The notes beneath the pieces were generated by a model, which saw nothing but the letters and a program-made list of their open reading frames with translations, ran no database searches and was not told where the DNA came from. A DNA stretch of 64,000 nucleotides from Patiria pectinifera. Lineage: Eukaryota; Echinodermata; Asteroidea; Valvatida; Asterinidae. Of the stretch, positions 1 through 11,707 are shown piece by piece; position 1 is the stretch's first letter, and every line of letters starts with the position of its first letter. The stretch spans positions 19,916,197 through 19,980,196 of the forward strand of contig CM057149.1 in the NCBI GenBank assembly GCA_029964075.1. Direction: 5' to 3'. A program made the translations under genes and the position numbers.

Positions 1-131
1 GGTAAACAACAAGTCGTGGGCGAAGACGACGTTTGGAAGGCACTTTTGCGTGGAAATCAACTTTTGTGAAAGATCGTTTAGCTTTAAGCGTGCCCCAGAG
101 GATCTCGCTACAGTGACAGATCGACAGCAAG
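1..131 (+). other. Possible partial exon at window edge, ending at a splice donor
   Basis: The first 131 bases are less AT-rich than what follows and contain several CpGs. They end at a consensus-like donor (CAGCAA|GTGAGT). One frame is open for 43 codons up to the donor and then meets a stop just inside the putative intron. I do not recognise the peptide. It could be the end of a coding exon of a gene starting upstream, or a 5' UTR exon of CPED1, whose first coding exon is preceded by a strong acceptor at 22579. If it belongs to CPED1, the GPCR at 6.5-8 kb would be nested in its first intron. Confidence 0.25.
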
Positions 132-3100
132 TGAGTTGAAACTTGGTTTTTAAAAGTAAAGTAAAAAAAAAAACGTCTCTGGTACCTAGGTGTTCTTATT
201 CCTCCATGATAATTACTGGTACTTTTTTTAGGGGATTTCCGAATTTTTTTGCGTGGGCCATATTTCAAACTACAGTAAGGGGTCGTGCAGGTGAAATCCG
301 ACGGCGCATGACGCCGTCCACAAAATGAGTAGTCATAGCATGCTAATATTAAGGGCAAGGCAGTATGATTATCACAAGTAGGCAAGTGATCGAGTTTATT
401 ATTTTTTTTAATTGAGTGTAGATTTGTTTTAATGCATGATCATGCATGAGGATGTGTGAAATTGTTATTCTTTGAAAAAGTAGTGCTACAATGGTCATGA
501 GTGATGGTCCATTTTCTACATTCATTTCCAACATTCACAGATTTACTTGGAACGGAGAAACACATCCTGTTTTGTAAGAAAATAATTTGAAAATTCTCAT
601 GAACCCCCCCCCCAAAAAAAAATTGGATTCAAACACAACAACCAAAGTGGCCTCGAAATAGTACCATCTTTGCAAATAAAATTTTACATTAAAATTATGC
701 TTGTAAACTGCTGCAAACCATTTGGGGGGAGGGGGGTGTCGGGAGGGGGGGTCGGGGGATAAGGGCCACAGGGAAAAGTTGATGGGGCTGCATTGGTACA
801 TTGTGTGTGGTGATACTAAGTGTTGGGTGGGTGGTTGGACTGGTATGCTTGTTTAGAACCCTTGTAAAAATAATTTAAAGAAGCTTACAAAATGACTTTC
901 AATTAACCATTTCTGTAAGTATTTTTTGACAATTAATAGATTCATTTCCAGATTCTGCCTTGGCTTAAGGCCTCCTCCTTTTTTATTATTTTTTTCATAC
1001 ATTTGCAGTATATTTTGCACATATTTTGTCATCATTTTGCCTTTTTATATGTTTCTAACAAAATTGTAGCTATGTAGAACTTTAAAAAAAATTCATTTAA
1101 AAAAAAAAGGTAGGACGAGATTTCGGTCTAATGAGAAAAAAGACGTAGTGTAAATGAAACTCGTATAAAATCCTGTAAAAATGCAAACCCCTTTGTAACA
1201 AAAAAACTTGCTGTGTTGAAAAGTCCTAAAATTCAATGTTGCCCCCCTCCTCCCTCACTGGCTTACACAGCGTGCCCAAAAGTTGTGCCCAACCGTGATC
1301 CAAGACATCGCTGGACACAACAGTTGACGGTTTGTAGCATCTCCCATCCCCCCTCCAACATTTAGCAATTAAAAACAGCATTCGAAATCTCCATTGATCA
1401 TTCCACAGTAGATAAAGACATCAAAGAGTTGTTGGATTTTTTTTCTTCATTTTTCCACTTTTCAATATTGTCAGATTTGTTTTATGTTTTGGTTTTTTAG
1501 ATTGTGGGTTTTTTTTGTTTAGCTTTTTTTGGTTTGTTTTTACTTGTTTTTTTTATTATTTATTATTTTTATTTATGTTTTATTTTTTCAAAAGTTTTTT
1601 TGGGGGGATGATTTTTTTTCGGCTTAAGCAAATTAAGCCGATTTAACTCAGTCCAGTTGTTCCCCTACCCCTCCTGTCAGCCTGAGATCGTTGACTGACC
1701 ATGTCTCTCAGTAGGGGATTACCTTGTGTCTCTCCTTGCATCCATTCCCATCAACTGATCCAAGTCAAGTACTTCGTAATGCACTCAGGCCCCTAATGGC
1801 CCATGAAATAAACGGACCGTGCTGGGATCGTTGGTATGTGTGCTGTAGTATTATTATTTCACGTGGCTGATTAAAATTGCTTGTCAAAAATGATGGCATG
1901 CGTTTCAATTGAGTTGGACACCCGGGGGGGTTATATAAATGAAATTTTAGTTTTAGTTGTTTAGCAGAATCTTAAAGTGAAAGAAATTGGTGTTTTTGAT
2001 TTCTAGAAAACAGTTCTGTGCTGCAGACCGCTTGCATCTTACGTCACATCTTTTAGGACAGGTCTTTATGACTTGGCACGTTGTTCATTAATTGTTACTT
2101 AAAGGTAGAGTCCATCATTTGTAATTTGTGCATTATGTTTGTTCGAAGCAACAGAAGTGCTCAAAATCTAAAGACTTTGCTTGCTATTAATCTTAATTTA
2201 AATAAATAGATTCAAATAAAGCATTTTTTTCTGGTGGTAATTACCTTCACATTTGTAATCGCTTGTTTAAATATAACTGTATTGTGCTTACATTATCCAA
2301 CTGTGTATTGGTTTATTGGAGAGTGCTAAATAAATGTCAACTGAAGTGAATTGAATTGAATTGAAAGGGTGCTGAACAACTAACCTGATTAAGTTTTAGA
2401 TGTGAATGCTGTATATTTCTAGAAAACAATATTCTAGGATCTCGATTTAAAATAAAAATTTGCTGAGTCACGTTTTGAATTGTGCCCGAATTCAGCGTCT
2501 GGGACACGTTCTCATTCAGCCGATTGAAGCTACACGAGGTCGCGCACTGAACCGATGAATTATAGCAACCGAGTGCACGTGTATGTCATGTCAACACTTG
2601 CGCGCACTTCGCCGAATTAAAAACAAAATAATAATGGAAATTTCCAAGAATGCATCTTTAGAGGCATCGTTGGAGTGGCCTTCTTTCATTAATTTCTTCA
2701 AAATGACAGCTTGCTAGAAAGAATAGTTTCACAGGGAGTTTAGTCCCACTCCCATTAGTATCTTTAAACCAAGTATGCTTTTCAACGATAATTACGTCAG
2801 TAACTTTTTGGATAAGCTTGAATTTAAATAACAAATGTGCTATTCATCCTTCAAATCTGTATCCTGTCAAAGTTTTAACCGAGTCATTCTGTCAAGTAAT
2901 CAATTTGTCCTTGATTGTAACTTCACTGATTGTTTCAATTTTCAACACCCTAACCTTGTACATCCAGAAGAATCTTACAACTGATCAAATAACCTAAGCA
3001 CAGAAGTTCTGTTTGATCTGTTGGGTCTGAGCAATGAAAATGTCCACGTTTTGTTGTAATAGATGTCTTAGATTCAGCTTAATTCACTGTTTGGTTCTAT

Positions 3101-6100
3101 CCAAATAATGGTCACTGGAAGTCCTTTGTTTTCCCCATGTTGAATTTGCACAATTTTGAAACCTTTTTTGTTCACTTTATCTACCAGTTACTAAAAAAAA
3201 ATTATGAAACATCTGGACACAGTTTTCGTTTACTTAAGTTCAGTCACCCTATTTTCAAATATCCTGGCTATTATTTCGGATCAACACGTACTCTTCCAGT
3301 TTCTTCACAATTACCCATGATCTTTTTTATTAATTAAGAATCATCAAGGATTTATGAAAATTAAAGCCTATACTATAGACGGGGCTTGGTGCTTCTTGAA
3401 AATGAAAATGCAAAAAATGTGTCATAGGTTTCTGCTCATTGATTGATTTTAAAGGATTTGGGCAGAATGCTTAGGCCTATAAAAATGAAATTGAGCTAGA
3501 AGTGAGGTTCAGCCTGGTTGGGAACAATTGTACTTAATCAATGAAAATCTTAGGTTCAACTTTTTTTGTGGAGGTACTAACTTTCCGATTTGTGTTTCTT
3601 TTTTAAAATGGGAAGTTTTTTTTCTGTAATGAGCAAATTATTATATTCTCCTTTTTACTTGCAGTCTCTCTACTACTGCTACTTGTGTTTTGGGTTTTTT
3701 TTAACAGAATGCTGATAAACATTCTGTCATTACCCTTGAAGGTGATCAGTCAAAAAACAGGAAATTACTGTGAACATATCCCAATTAGATTACAGTGAAT
3801 TGACAAATAGCGATGGAAGTCTCACTGCAGCGAGAAAAAAAAAATTCCTTAATTCTTGTCGACTAACCCTCATAAGGATTTAGATTTAGCGTTGAAAGGT
3901 TTTCTCAAAACACCTACTCCATGTTGCATGTATTTGCCCAGCTTGTGAAGGTGTTTCTACGTATAGGCCCTAGCAGACCCAGTTAAATGCAAAGCTGTGA
4001 GTCAATACTGTTATCCCTTTTACACGCTTTGCCGTCCTTTTTTTTGTGTACAACTTTTTTCTCTGAGAATTATGCACAAAAGCACTGGATGGCGTCAAAT
4101 TCAATCAGATTCTGTCCGTATTTTGTCAGATGATTTCAAGCATGGTATATTTATGGCAGGGTAAAGTGGTGTTAGGTATTGTAAAGTGCTTTCACTCGTA
4201 TGGTGGCTGGCTGCCTGTTATTCACGGGCGAGTGGTTCCTAAAAGTGAAATGGACTGTCATTAATCAACGTAAATATTGGATTAGCAAGCGTCTACGGCA
4301 ATAAAATGCATCGGTACTGAAATTGTTTTTAAAGGTTGTGTACAACACTTGCAAACATCTAAAAACAAAACTATGCCAAATTATTACGAAATACCTTACT
4401 TGATTGCATCCTGTGAAATCATGGCACCATGTCATTTTTTAATAAAAAGAGGATTTTTTGTCTTATTTCCAAAGATGGTCAGCTGACCATCGTTGGAAAA
4501 AGAGTGGGTTTTTTTCTTCAAATACTTGAAAATGGACAGCTATGTGAAATTTCTTGATTTTAAAATGTGCACATCCATGCCTGTATAACTCTTGAGATTT
4601 TGTCCAAGTGTGACTCATCTCGTAGATCCTGTTACATTTGGCTTGAGTTTTAATGAATATATCCACTGAGCTATTTAATATTCTTGGTGTGTGTAGCTCC
4701 AGAAATTTACTAGACCTACGATGGTTTCACAGGATCTGACATTATACCCAAACAAAATGACCGTCCCCTCCGTCCTAATGTACATTGCATGTAAGAGCTC
4801 AAATAAGTGCGCCGTTCTTTATGTCAGTGAAAAGTAAATGAACTTATTTTGAAGTGTGAAGACTAGAGATTCAGCTGTGGGACTGAATTTGAAAAAAAAA
4901 CCAACATTTGTACACCTGTTAATAAAGTGAGAAACCCAGTGCTTTAAGGTTTTCTCGAGGTTAGCTAATTATTTGTTCATACATTGCACATTTATTAGGT
5001 GAGCATTTAATGTACAGTTAGTAGACAGCTTCTTGTAAGTGCTAAAATACACATAGTAACATATTTGATTTTTTGATTTTTATTTTTTTACATTCAGAAT
5101 GCAATTCCAATTTTCGAATTTTTGGGGGAAGATTGTGAGTGTTAAGCCACCCTCAGGTTGACCCTTCGATGACACAGAACAGTCGATGACTGACTTTTCA
5201 GGATCAAGCTGCGCCTGAGCTACGACCATCGGGAACATTTCAGTCGCCGATTTTTTGCGACCTAAGTGTAACTGCGACAATATCAAGACAATCGGCATCA
5301 GTCGGTGCTGAAAAAAATCAACAGTCCCGTGAACACGTTTAAGCCATGGAATGGTCATTGCGTTGTGGGTGACATGAGCGTGGTTGCGATTTTTGTGGCG
5401 GTATGCGATTTTTGTGGTTGCGTTTTTTGTGGCGGTATGCGATTTTTGTGTTGGTATGCGAATTTTGTGTCGGTATTGTTCCAAGAGAATCACACAATTT
5501 CTCACTTTTGTGACCTGAGCATTACTTTTCCTGCTTGATGCTGATGGTTCCGTCCAAGCAAATCGCAGGTCGGTCTGAGGGTGGTTTTATAGTTTGTGTT
5601 GAATAAAAAAAAATTAAGAGAATACGTGTATGCGTGTCACGTGTGCAATGTTAGCAGTAGCAGTGATAATACAAAGAAAACAGTTGAAGTGCAGTTGTAC
5701 AGTAACAGAAAAATGTGGCTGTGTGTAAAGTTACTTCAAAAGCTGCCTTTACAAATGAAACATTTTGTTGTGAAATGCAGTAGTCAAGAAAAATGCCTGG
5801 TTACTCAGACCTGACTGTTATTTTTCAGGCTTACATGTAATTCCTACTAATCCTTATTTTCTAAGCTTGAAATATAGAACTTTCCTAAAATTGAAATTTC
5901 TGCCTTATACACACTTTAGAATACTCTTACTGGACTCATAAAAGGACTAATCCAACTACATTTGTACAACGCTAAGCTCTCCCCCCCCCCCAAACAAAAA
6001 TTTGAAAGTGAAAGTCCCTTTAAATCCTTGTGACAGCCCCTTTAAAACCTCTGAGGATTTCTCGAGTGGCCTTATACTGTCTGGTCTTAATTGATGAGTA

Positions 6101-6515
6101 ACATCTTATCAGTAGACAGAGCTCATTTTGTGTTGAGCCCTCTCCACACGACACCCCCCCCCCCCAACCAAAAGTTGTAAAACAATTGGAGATACATACA
6201 TGTACGTGTGGGCGGTATCGTTTTTAAATCATTGCTTTTTTCTCAACCTTCATTTTCCAGGAAAAAAATTGCCGTTTGACAATCGAAACCGTAATCAAAA
6301 AGGGAACGATCAATCGATCGAAAAAATAATCATAATCTTGCGGTCCTAATTTGGAGGGAGGCCAGTGAATCTCTAGAATTTGCTTAAAAAGAATTTGATC
6401 ATGAGCAAACTTACACTGAGCCAGTTGTACTGAAGCTAAGAGTTCAAAAACATTGATCAGTTTTAAACTTCCCAACTTTAGATAATGACAATAATATCTA
6501 CATTGTCTAATAAGC
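132..6515. other. Non-coding stretch without recognisable genes
   Basis: I see no supported coding exon here. The sequence is AT-rich with homopolymer runs and G-rich or C-rich tracts (about 600-760, 5975-5990, 6155-6168). Around 2325-2365 there is a short LINE/SINE-like 3' tail, a stretch resembling AAATAAATGTCAACTGAA followed by repeated TGAAT. ORFs up to about 140 codons on both strands match no family and follow repeats. Confidence 0.6.
5385..5475. repeat. Short tandem repeat, GGTATGCGATTTTTGTG motif
   Basis: Four to five imperfect copies of a unit of about 20 bp containing GGTATGCGATTTTTGTG lie in tandem. The antisense ORF here (minus strand, 5080-5505) owes its repeated His/Lys/Asn/Thr-rich peptide to this repeat, so I do not call it a gene. 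Confidence 0.6.
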
Positions 6516-7955
6516 TTAATGCCTGAAGCATTTCTTGAGGATGACTTTACAGTCCTTGCGAAACCGCCTGTTTGCCAGTCCATAAAGGAGTGGATTGATG
6601 GCGTTGTTGAAGTACAAGAGAATAACCATTTTGTCAAAAGTGTATGTCACTTCCGGCGAGGCGTTTGGCCCGATGATATTAACCACACTCAGACCAACGA
6701 AAGACCAATACGGTATCCATGACAACACGAAGGTGACGCTGGTAAGGAAAAGCATTAACGTGGTTCGTCCCTGCACAGTCTGGGCTCTGCAAACTGGATG
6801 TCTGGTACCCGTACTTCTCTGGCAAACCGGAGCGGTCTCAGGCTGGTTCATTTGAATGTTCCTGTCTGCGTTCACAGAGGTATCAGTCTGCTGACGCCGT
6901 ATAGCATGTATAGCTGCCTTGAATTTTCTTGAATGCGTAGAGGTTGTCGGTGCAAGAAAAGCTGTTTTTGTCCCTTGTTTTGTGGATTGACTCGGAGTGT
7001 TGGTGTTAATCTGTGGTGGTGGGACAAGCATGCAAACACTGTTGACCGTCCCTACGGCCGTTTCCTGACACTCCGAGATGTTAGGGACAGGGTTCGATTG
7101 CAGATTATCCGATTTGATCCCGTGACATTGCCACGCATGCACGCTGACTTTGACGTGCCGCCTCACGGCAGAAAAGACTTTGAAGTAACACACAACGATT
7201 AATGTGGCTACGAAGACAAACATGACAAACTGGGCCGCAAGAGTGATAAGCTTCATCCGACTCTGCGTCGGATCTACCACGTGCAGGATGTAAATGATCT
7301 GAAGCAACATGCTGAATATGAAGGAGAGCAAAATGCCGACTTTGGCCGTGTGGGGGGTCAGCAAACGCCGGTTGCAACGGCAGACGCAGTCGTAACGATC
7401 GACGGCGATTGCGGCAGTGATGCCAGTCGACACTGACACCGCAACCATCTTGCAAGACTTGAGAATCAGTAGTGCGGTCTCCCACTCCCCCGGTGCCACG
7501 ATCAGACAACTGGAGACCACCTCGTGGAGCAGAAACAAGCACGTGAAGAGATCCGCCCAGGCTAACCCCATGATCAGGATATGGGTGCTGGTCTTGCGCT
7601 GCTTGGTCCAGTACACACCCAGGATGAGGCTGTTCCCTGGTAACCCAAAGCTGATCACCAGGAAACAGAACACGATGTGGAAAACCTCTCCCCACAGAAT
7701 GCAGTCGGAGGAGGCTGCCCCAACTCCGGCAGTGCTCCACGTACAATTTGTGCAATTCATGGCAACTGTTGTGGCCATTTTCAACCCAAATCCTTCTAGG
7801 ACTCTCTTCAGAAGGAAGATGCGGTCAGTGCAGTATGACCCCTCTCTGTTCGCAGAAAGTTCGTTAGGCAAGGTGCATTCGCTTCTTTCACTCACACTAG
7901 GTATTTTCTGCACAGGATTGTACCTAACGTATATTTCTTTTACCATCCATCTCAT
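6516..7955 (-). CDS. Rhodopsin-class (class A) seven-transmembrane GPCR, intronless
   Basis: A single open frame of 479 codons encodes a complete class A receptor acting at the plasma membrane through heterotrimeric G proteins. Seen in the protein: two N-glycosylation sites (NCT N, NCT W) in the N-terminus; TM1 at about 91-113 with the GNSLIL motif; TM2 with LAWAD at 131-135; the extracellular-end Cys of TM3 at 168; DRY at 186-188; a long third intracellular loop (about 265-395); SWIP in TM6 at 412-415 replacing the usual CWxP; NPLLY at 454-458, then a short basic tail. The first Met gives an unusually long N-terminus; Met60 (codon at 7776-7778) gives a tail of typical length and is my preferred start (420 aa). 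The ligand cannot be assigned. The motifs fit peptide-, amine- or orphan-type invertebrate receptors. It lies antisense to CPED1, possibly inside its first, non-coding intron. Confidence 0.9.
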   Translation of the reverse strand: MRWMVKEIYVRYNPVQKIPSVSERSECTLPNELSANREGSYCTDRIFLLKRVLEGFGLKMATTVAMNCTNCTWSTAGVGAASSDCILWGEVFHIVFCFLVISFGLPGNSLILGVYWTKQRKTSTHILIMGLAWADLFTCLFLLHEVVSSCLIVAPGEWETALLILKSCKMVAVSVSTGITAAIAVDRYDCVCRCNRRLLTPHTAKVGILLSFIFSMLLQIIYILHVVDPTQSRMKLITLAAQFVMFVFVATLIVVCYFKVFSAVRRHVKVSVHAWQCHGIKSDNLQSNPVPNISECQETAVGTVNSVCMLVPPPQINTNTPSQSTKQGTKTAFLAPTTSTHSRKFKAAIHAIRRQQTDTSVNADRNIQMNQPETAPVCQRSTGTRHPVCRAQTVQGRTTLMLFLTSVTFVLSWIPYWSFVGLSVVNIIGPNASPEVTYTFDKMVILLYFNNAINPLLYGLANRRFRKDCKVILKKCFRH

Positions 7956-9215
7956 CTATCAAGTTTTCCTCCTGAAAAACTAATGTTGGCATCAGAATTA
8001 TTGCCGGTCTTTGGGCTTGATTTGGTTTGGTGTCTTGACCAAAAACCAGTCGGTGAGCAGCATGGAACGTCTTATCCATTCAGATTTTCCTCAAAATCTG
8101 ACAGTAAAAAAATAGTCTGGACAACATTTCAGAAGCCATATGTGAGCAGAAGCTTTGAGCGGATGCGTTCGCAGTTGTCCCCTAACCATCACTGGCGAAA
8201 AGACTGAGGATTCTTTTCTCGATGCTCCAAACCACTAAAGCTTCTATGTAGGGGCTAAAGTACAAGTACATGTATCGCCAAATGCAATAGCTAAAACGTG
8301 AAAAGTTCCAACGACATGTCGAGATGAACATTGAAGTACACGTATGTATCTGGATGTATGTTGACGTGGTTCGATTGTGAGTGGCAAAAGAAGTGCGCAG
8401 TTTCGTAGGCAGTGATAAACTGGTTGCTCCAAATGCAGAGAAAAAAAACAACAGAACGACGGCACGGTGCGCGGTATTCTGTCTGCGATAGCAATTCGTC
8501 ATTCTATTTACATGTACCACGCCACTTGTGAAAGGTTTAACGCTGCCACTTGTGAAGTAGAGATTTTGACTCCCTCTTCAGAGAAAATGAAAATACTTTG
8601 GTTGTTACTCTGACTTCTTAAACTCTTCTTGTTTTTCTTCACTTTGAAGATTAATGGTCTTGGCATCTTACGGTGGTAAAAATTTGAAGGTTTTTTTCCA
8701 TGAATACAACGTCACTTTTAATAAAAAAAGGAAGTGTTTACGGTCTTGCCGACACTGGAAAAGTGACTTTTTTTTGGATACAAATTGTTTGTCGCACTTT
8801 TTTTTTGTTACTGAGTGGCAAAACAGGCATTTCTATGTTTCACTTAATTTGGACTTAACTGTGACGATTTTTAATAAACCTGTCATGCTTCCTTCGTATA
8901 GTTTACAGTTTACTTTCACATAAAAATGAAACAGACGTGACCTTTTTTTCTGTGGGAAACATTTGTAATAAAGTTGGCTTTGTTGTGGGTTGTTATTGTT
9001 TGAAATATATTAGCAAGGCTAGTATAATGCATAAATAACTCTGATAGTATAGGAAATTAATAAACGAAAGAATAGTGTAAAAACCACAAATGAACTCAAA
9101 ATAAAAGGCTCCTCGGTTTTTTGGGTTTTTTTACACCATTTGGAAAGAGAAACATCTCTCTTTTCTTGTCTCCCAAATATATGCCTACGCAACCATAAAC
9201 AGCCTAAGCCTGGTC
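7956..9215. other. No gene seen
   Basis: This is upstream sequence of the GPCR on its coding strand, so its promoter or 5' UTR exons may lie here. I see no clear TATA or donor/acceptor pair. Short ORFs on both strands have no recognisable content. Confidence 0.5.
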
Positions 9216-9218
9216 TAA

Positions 9219-9588
9219 GGCCAAAAAAAAAAAGTCTCCGGTTTCTGGTATGCGCGCGCGTCGCCGTAGCCATGCGCGTCGGCAAAATGAAAAAGGTTTT
9301 TTTTCAATAAAAGATGATGTCTGAAAACCGCCAAACTCACTGGTTTGACTGGAATCCTGCTACTGCACAATTTTAACGTGTTTTTAGATGGGGTTATGAT
9401 CGAGAATAAGCTTTATGTGGCCTCTCTGGACTCCAATACATTTGCACTAAGTTTAGTCGGGTACCATTTGCAGTCATCAGCCGACATTTGAAGCAAAAAA
9501 GTCAGGTAAAAAAAAAAAAAAGCCGCGTCGCCGCACCACTTTTTGGACAAGCTCCATACCAGAAACCGGAGACTTATTTTTTTTGGCC
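9219..9588 (+). mobile_element. PIF/Harbinger-like MITE, copy 1 (370 bp)
   Basis: Terminal inverted repeats of about 33 bp begin GGCC followed by an A-run, then AGTCTCCGGTTTCTGGTATG, mirrored at the right end. The 3-bp target duplication is TAA (9216-9218 and 9589-9591). TTA/TAA duplications are the signature of PIF/Harbinger elements. The interior has no transposase frame, so it is non-autonomous. Copies 2 and 3 are at 34524 (inverted orientation) and 62767 (same orientation). Confidence 0.85.
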
Positions 9589-9591
9589 TAA

Positions 9592-11394
9592 GGGTTTGAT
9601 ATAGGCCAAGAGTGGTTCGGCAGGACAGGACAAGAGCTTTCCAAACAACCCATCAGGCCAGGAATCCCTCACGCCAAATGGTTTTAATCAATCGGTCATC
9701 CATTCGCCTCCACCTCTCAGTCGCCCCAAACCCGCTTGCATTAAGTGAGACATCACACTCAAGCAAAAACGAATAAAATAGAAAGCCATCTTTCCTGTTT
9801 ACCCTTTTACAGTAAAAATTTAAGCAAACTTACAGTAAAATTTAAGCAAACGTAGTGCCCCAACATTTAATGGTAATGAACGAAGATCAGTAAAAGCAGT
9901 AAAAGATTCAAAGAACTGCAGGTTATATGTACTTTCCCCAGAGAGTGAAAGTAGACCCAAAAATATTGCTTAGAGAAAAAAATATGAGCAAGTGCCATCA
10001 ATTTTGAGCTGTCAATTACAAAGTGTCATATAGACCTTGAGCGTTGACTGTGGAGATAGAGGGCAGTAATGGTTTTGTGTTCCTTGAATGGGTACTTAGT
10101 CAATCTTTTGTGCATTCATCTGTAGTAAATATAGGGTGCATTTATTTAGCTCACCTGGGTCAATGCGGTTACGCCCTGTGCCATTCCATTAGCTCTGACA
10201 TCATTCTCGGCTCACCCGTGTCAGCCACCACAGACCCTGCTCATACGTGGAGCAGAGTCAGTGGTGGTAATACGTCACAAGCATGTGTTGGTCATTCCAA
10301 GAAATGGACAAATATGGCGGCTGGACAGCGGAAATCTCAAGTGGACTTAAAAATTAACTTTATTCGAAGTCTGGTAATTATTTATTGAGTTTTTTTGTGA
10401 CTTTTGAGGCTACAATTCCAGTCCAACTTTTTTGAGACTGAAACGCAGTAAATCTAACCCGTCTGCCTTTACCCGAGTCAATCGAACACACCCTTAAATA
10501 ACAGAACACCTCTGAGATGTATACCTGCTAAACATAAGGTCTATCCTTTCACTAACGTAGAATGCACTTCCAGTTAAAAACAGGTTGACCCAGCACTGCT
10601 GTTTTTGTTCAAACAAATTGGTTAAACGGAAAATGTCTCATGTCTGCCATTCCCCCCCCCCCTCCCCCCACCTCTGAGATGTATACGTGCTAAACATAAG
10701 GTATACATCTTTCACTAACGGTAGAATGCACTTACAGTTAAAAACAGGTTGACCGAGCACTTCTGTTTTTGTTCAGACAAATTGGGTCAACGGAAAAAGT
10801 CTGATGTCTACCATCCCCCCCATGCTACCCATATGAAATTTTTTTTCCTAATTTCTACTTTGTAGGGAACACGTTTATGGGCATTTAGTGTAACTTTGAC
10901 ATTTTAGTCTGCAACTCATAAACACATTCTAGTACTGAGGGGTAAAAGTGTTTTAAAGTTAAACAGGAAATAAGCAAGAGTTTTAGAGATTTTAAACTTT
11001 GAAGAAATAGAACCTGCATAGTGTTTGGAAGACTGTAAATTGTAATGTGCATGCTAGGTTTTAACTCAAGATATTTTGTACTCGGCATTCTTTGTACACA
11101 TTAACTACCTCTTAACTTATCACAAGAAAAGCTACAGTGGGTCTTAAAAGCATTCCAAAAGTAACCCAAAATGATCGACTTCCTTACCTTAATGTTATCA
11201 GCTGATGGCACGCCTATTGTTCCGTTATCCAATTACAACTCCAAAGAAAGAGATATATATCCTCCACTATCAATTATTTCCTTTCGTGGTCTAAACATTG
11301 AGCGCAGTACTGATGCGTTCTACACACTATTCCTTTACGCACACGCAGTGCCTGCATGTACATGCAACCCTATGGGGTCGGCCATGATTTCCTG
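9592..11394. other. No gene seen; contains a local tandem duplication
   Basis: No coding exon is supported. A small direct duplication of a TTTAAGCAAAC motif occurs at 9820-9850, and a larger one (listed separately) at 10509-10826. Confidence 0.5.
10509..10826. repeat. Tandem duplication of a ~160-bp segment
   Basis: Two diverged direct copies start with CCTCTGAGATGTATAC at 10509 and 10671 (offset 162 bp). Each continues through a GTTAAAAACAGGTTGACC core and ends in a C-run. Point differences and small indels show that the duplication is not recent. Confidence 0.8.
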
Positions 11395-11707
11395 AAGTCA
11401 CAAATGAGGTATAATATTCTCTTTCCTCGCCAGACTCCGTGATGCAACGCGAGGGAGCCCCGCGATTGGTCCGTTCCAAATTTCATCTTCCTGTTGACTC
11501 TGCACCCAGACTAGGTGCGCGTTAGTGAACGCCGTTCTGCTGTACAGTATGTTGGGCTCGCTCAGACAAGCATCGGGGATTTGTACACCCAGCACAAGCG
11601 GAAAACAGGGTGGGATCTCAATTTTCATCGACAACCGCCATCTTGGAAAAGTCCACAGTCTCAGAGCTTTGTGTGCTGTTGATTGGGCACCTACACCGAG
11701 ACATACT
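11395..11707 (+). promoter_or_regulatory. Candidate CpG-rich promoter / non-coding first exon
   Basis: This 300-bp island is richer in G+C and CpG than its surroundings. It has an inverted CCAAT box (ATTGG at 11465-11469), a YY1-type CCGCCATCTTGG motif near 11625-11645, and a consensus donor (CATACT|GTAAGTAC, intron from 11708). CCAAT and YY1 motifs upstream of a donor are typical of a TATA-less first exon. On the plus strand the next recognisable gene is CPED1, so this could be its 5' UTR exon joining the acceptor at 22579. No transcript evidence is available here. Confidence 0.35.

Noticed and set aside
5080-5505. 141-codon minus-strand ORF
   Set aside because: Its repetitive peptide derives from a short tandem repeat, with no splice or start context and no family match.
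7105-7755. 216-codon minus-strand ORF within the GPCR
   Set aside because: Another frame of the receptor gene, with His/Arg-rich composition and no domain.
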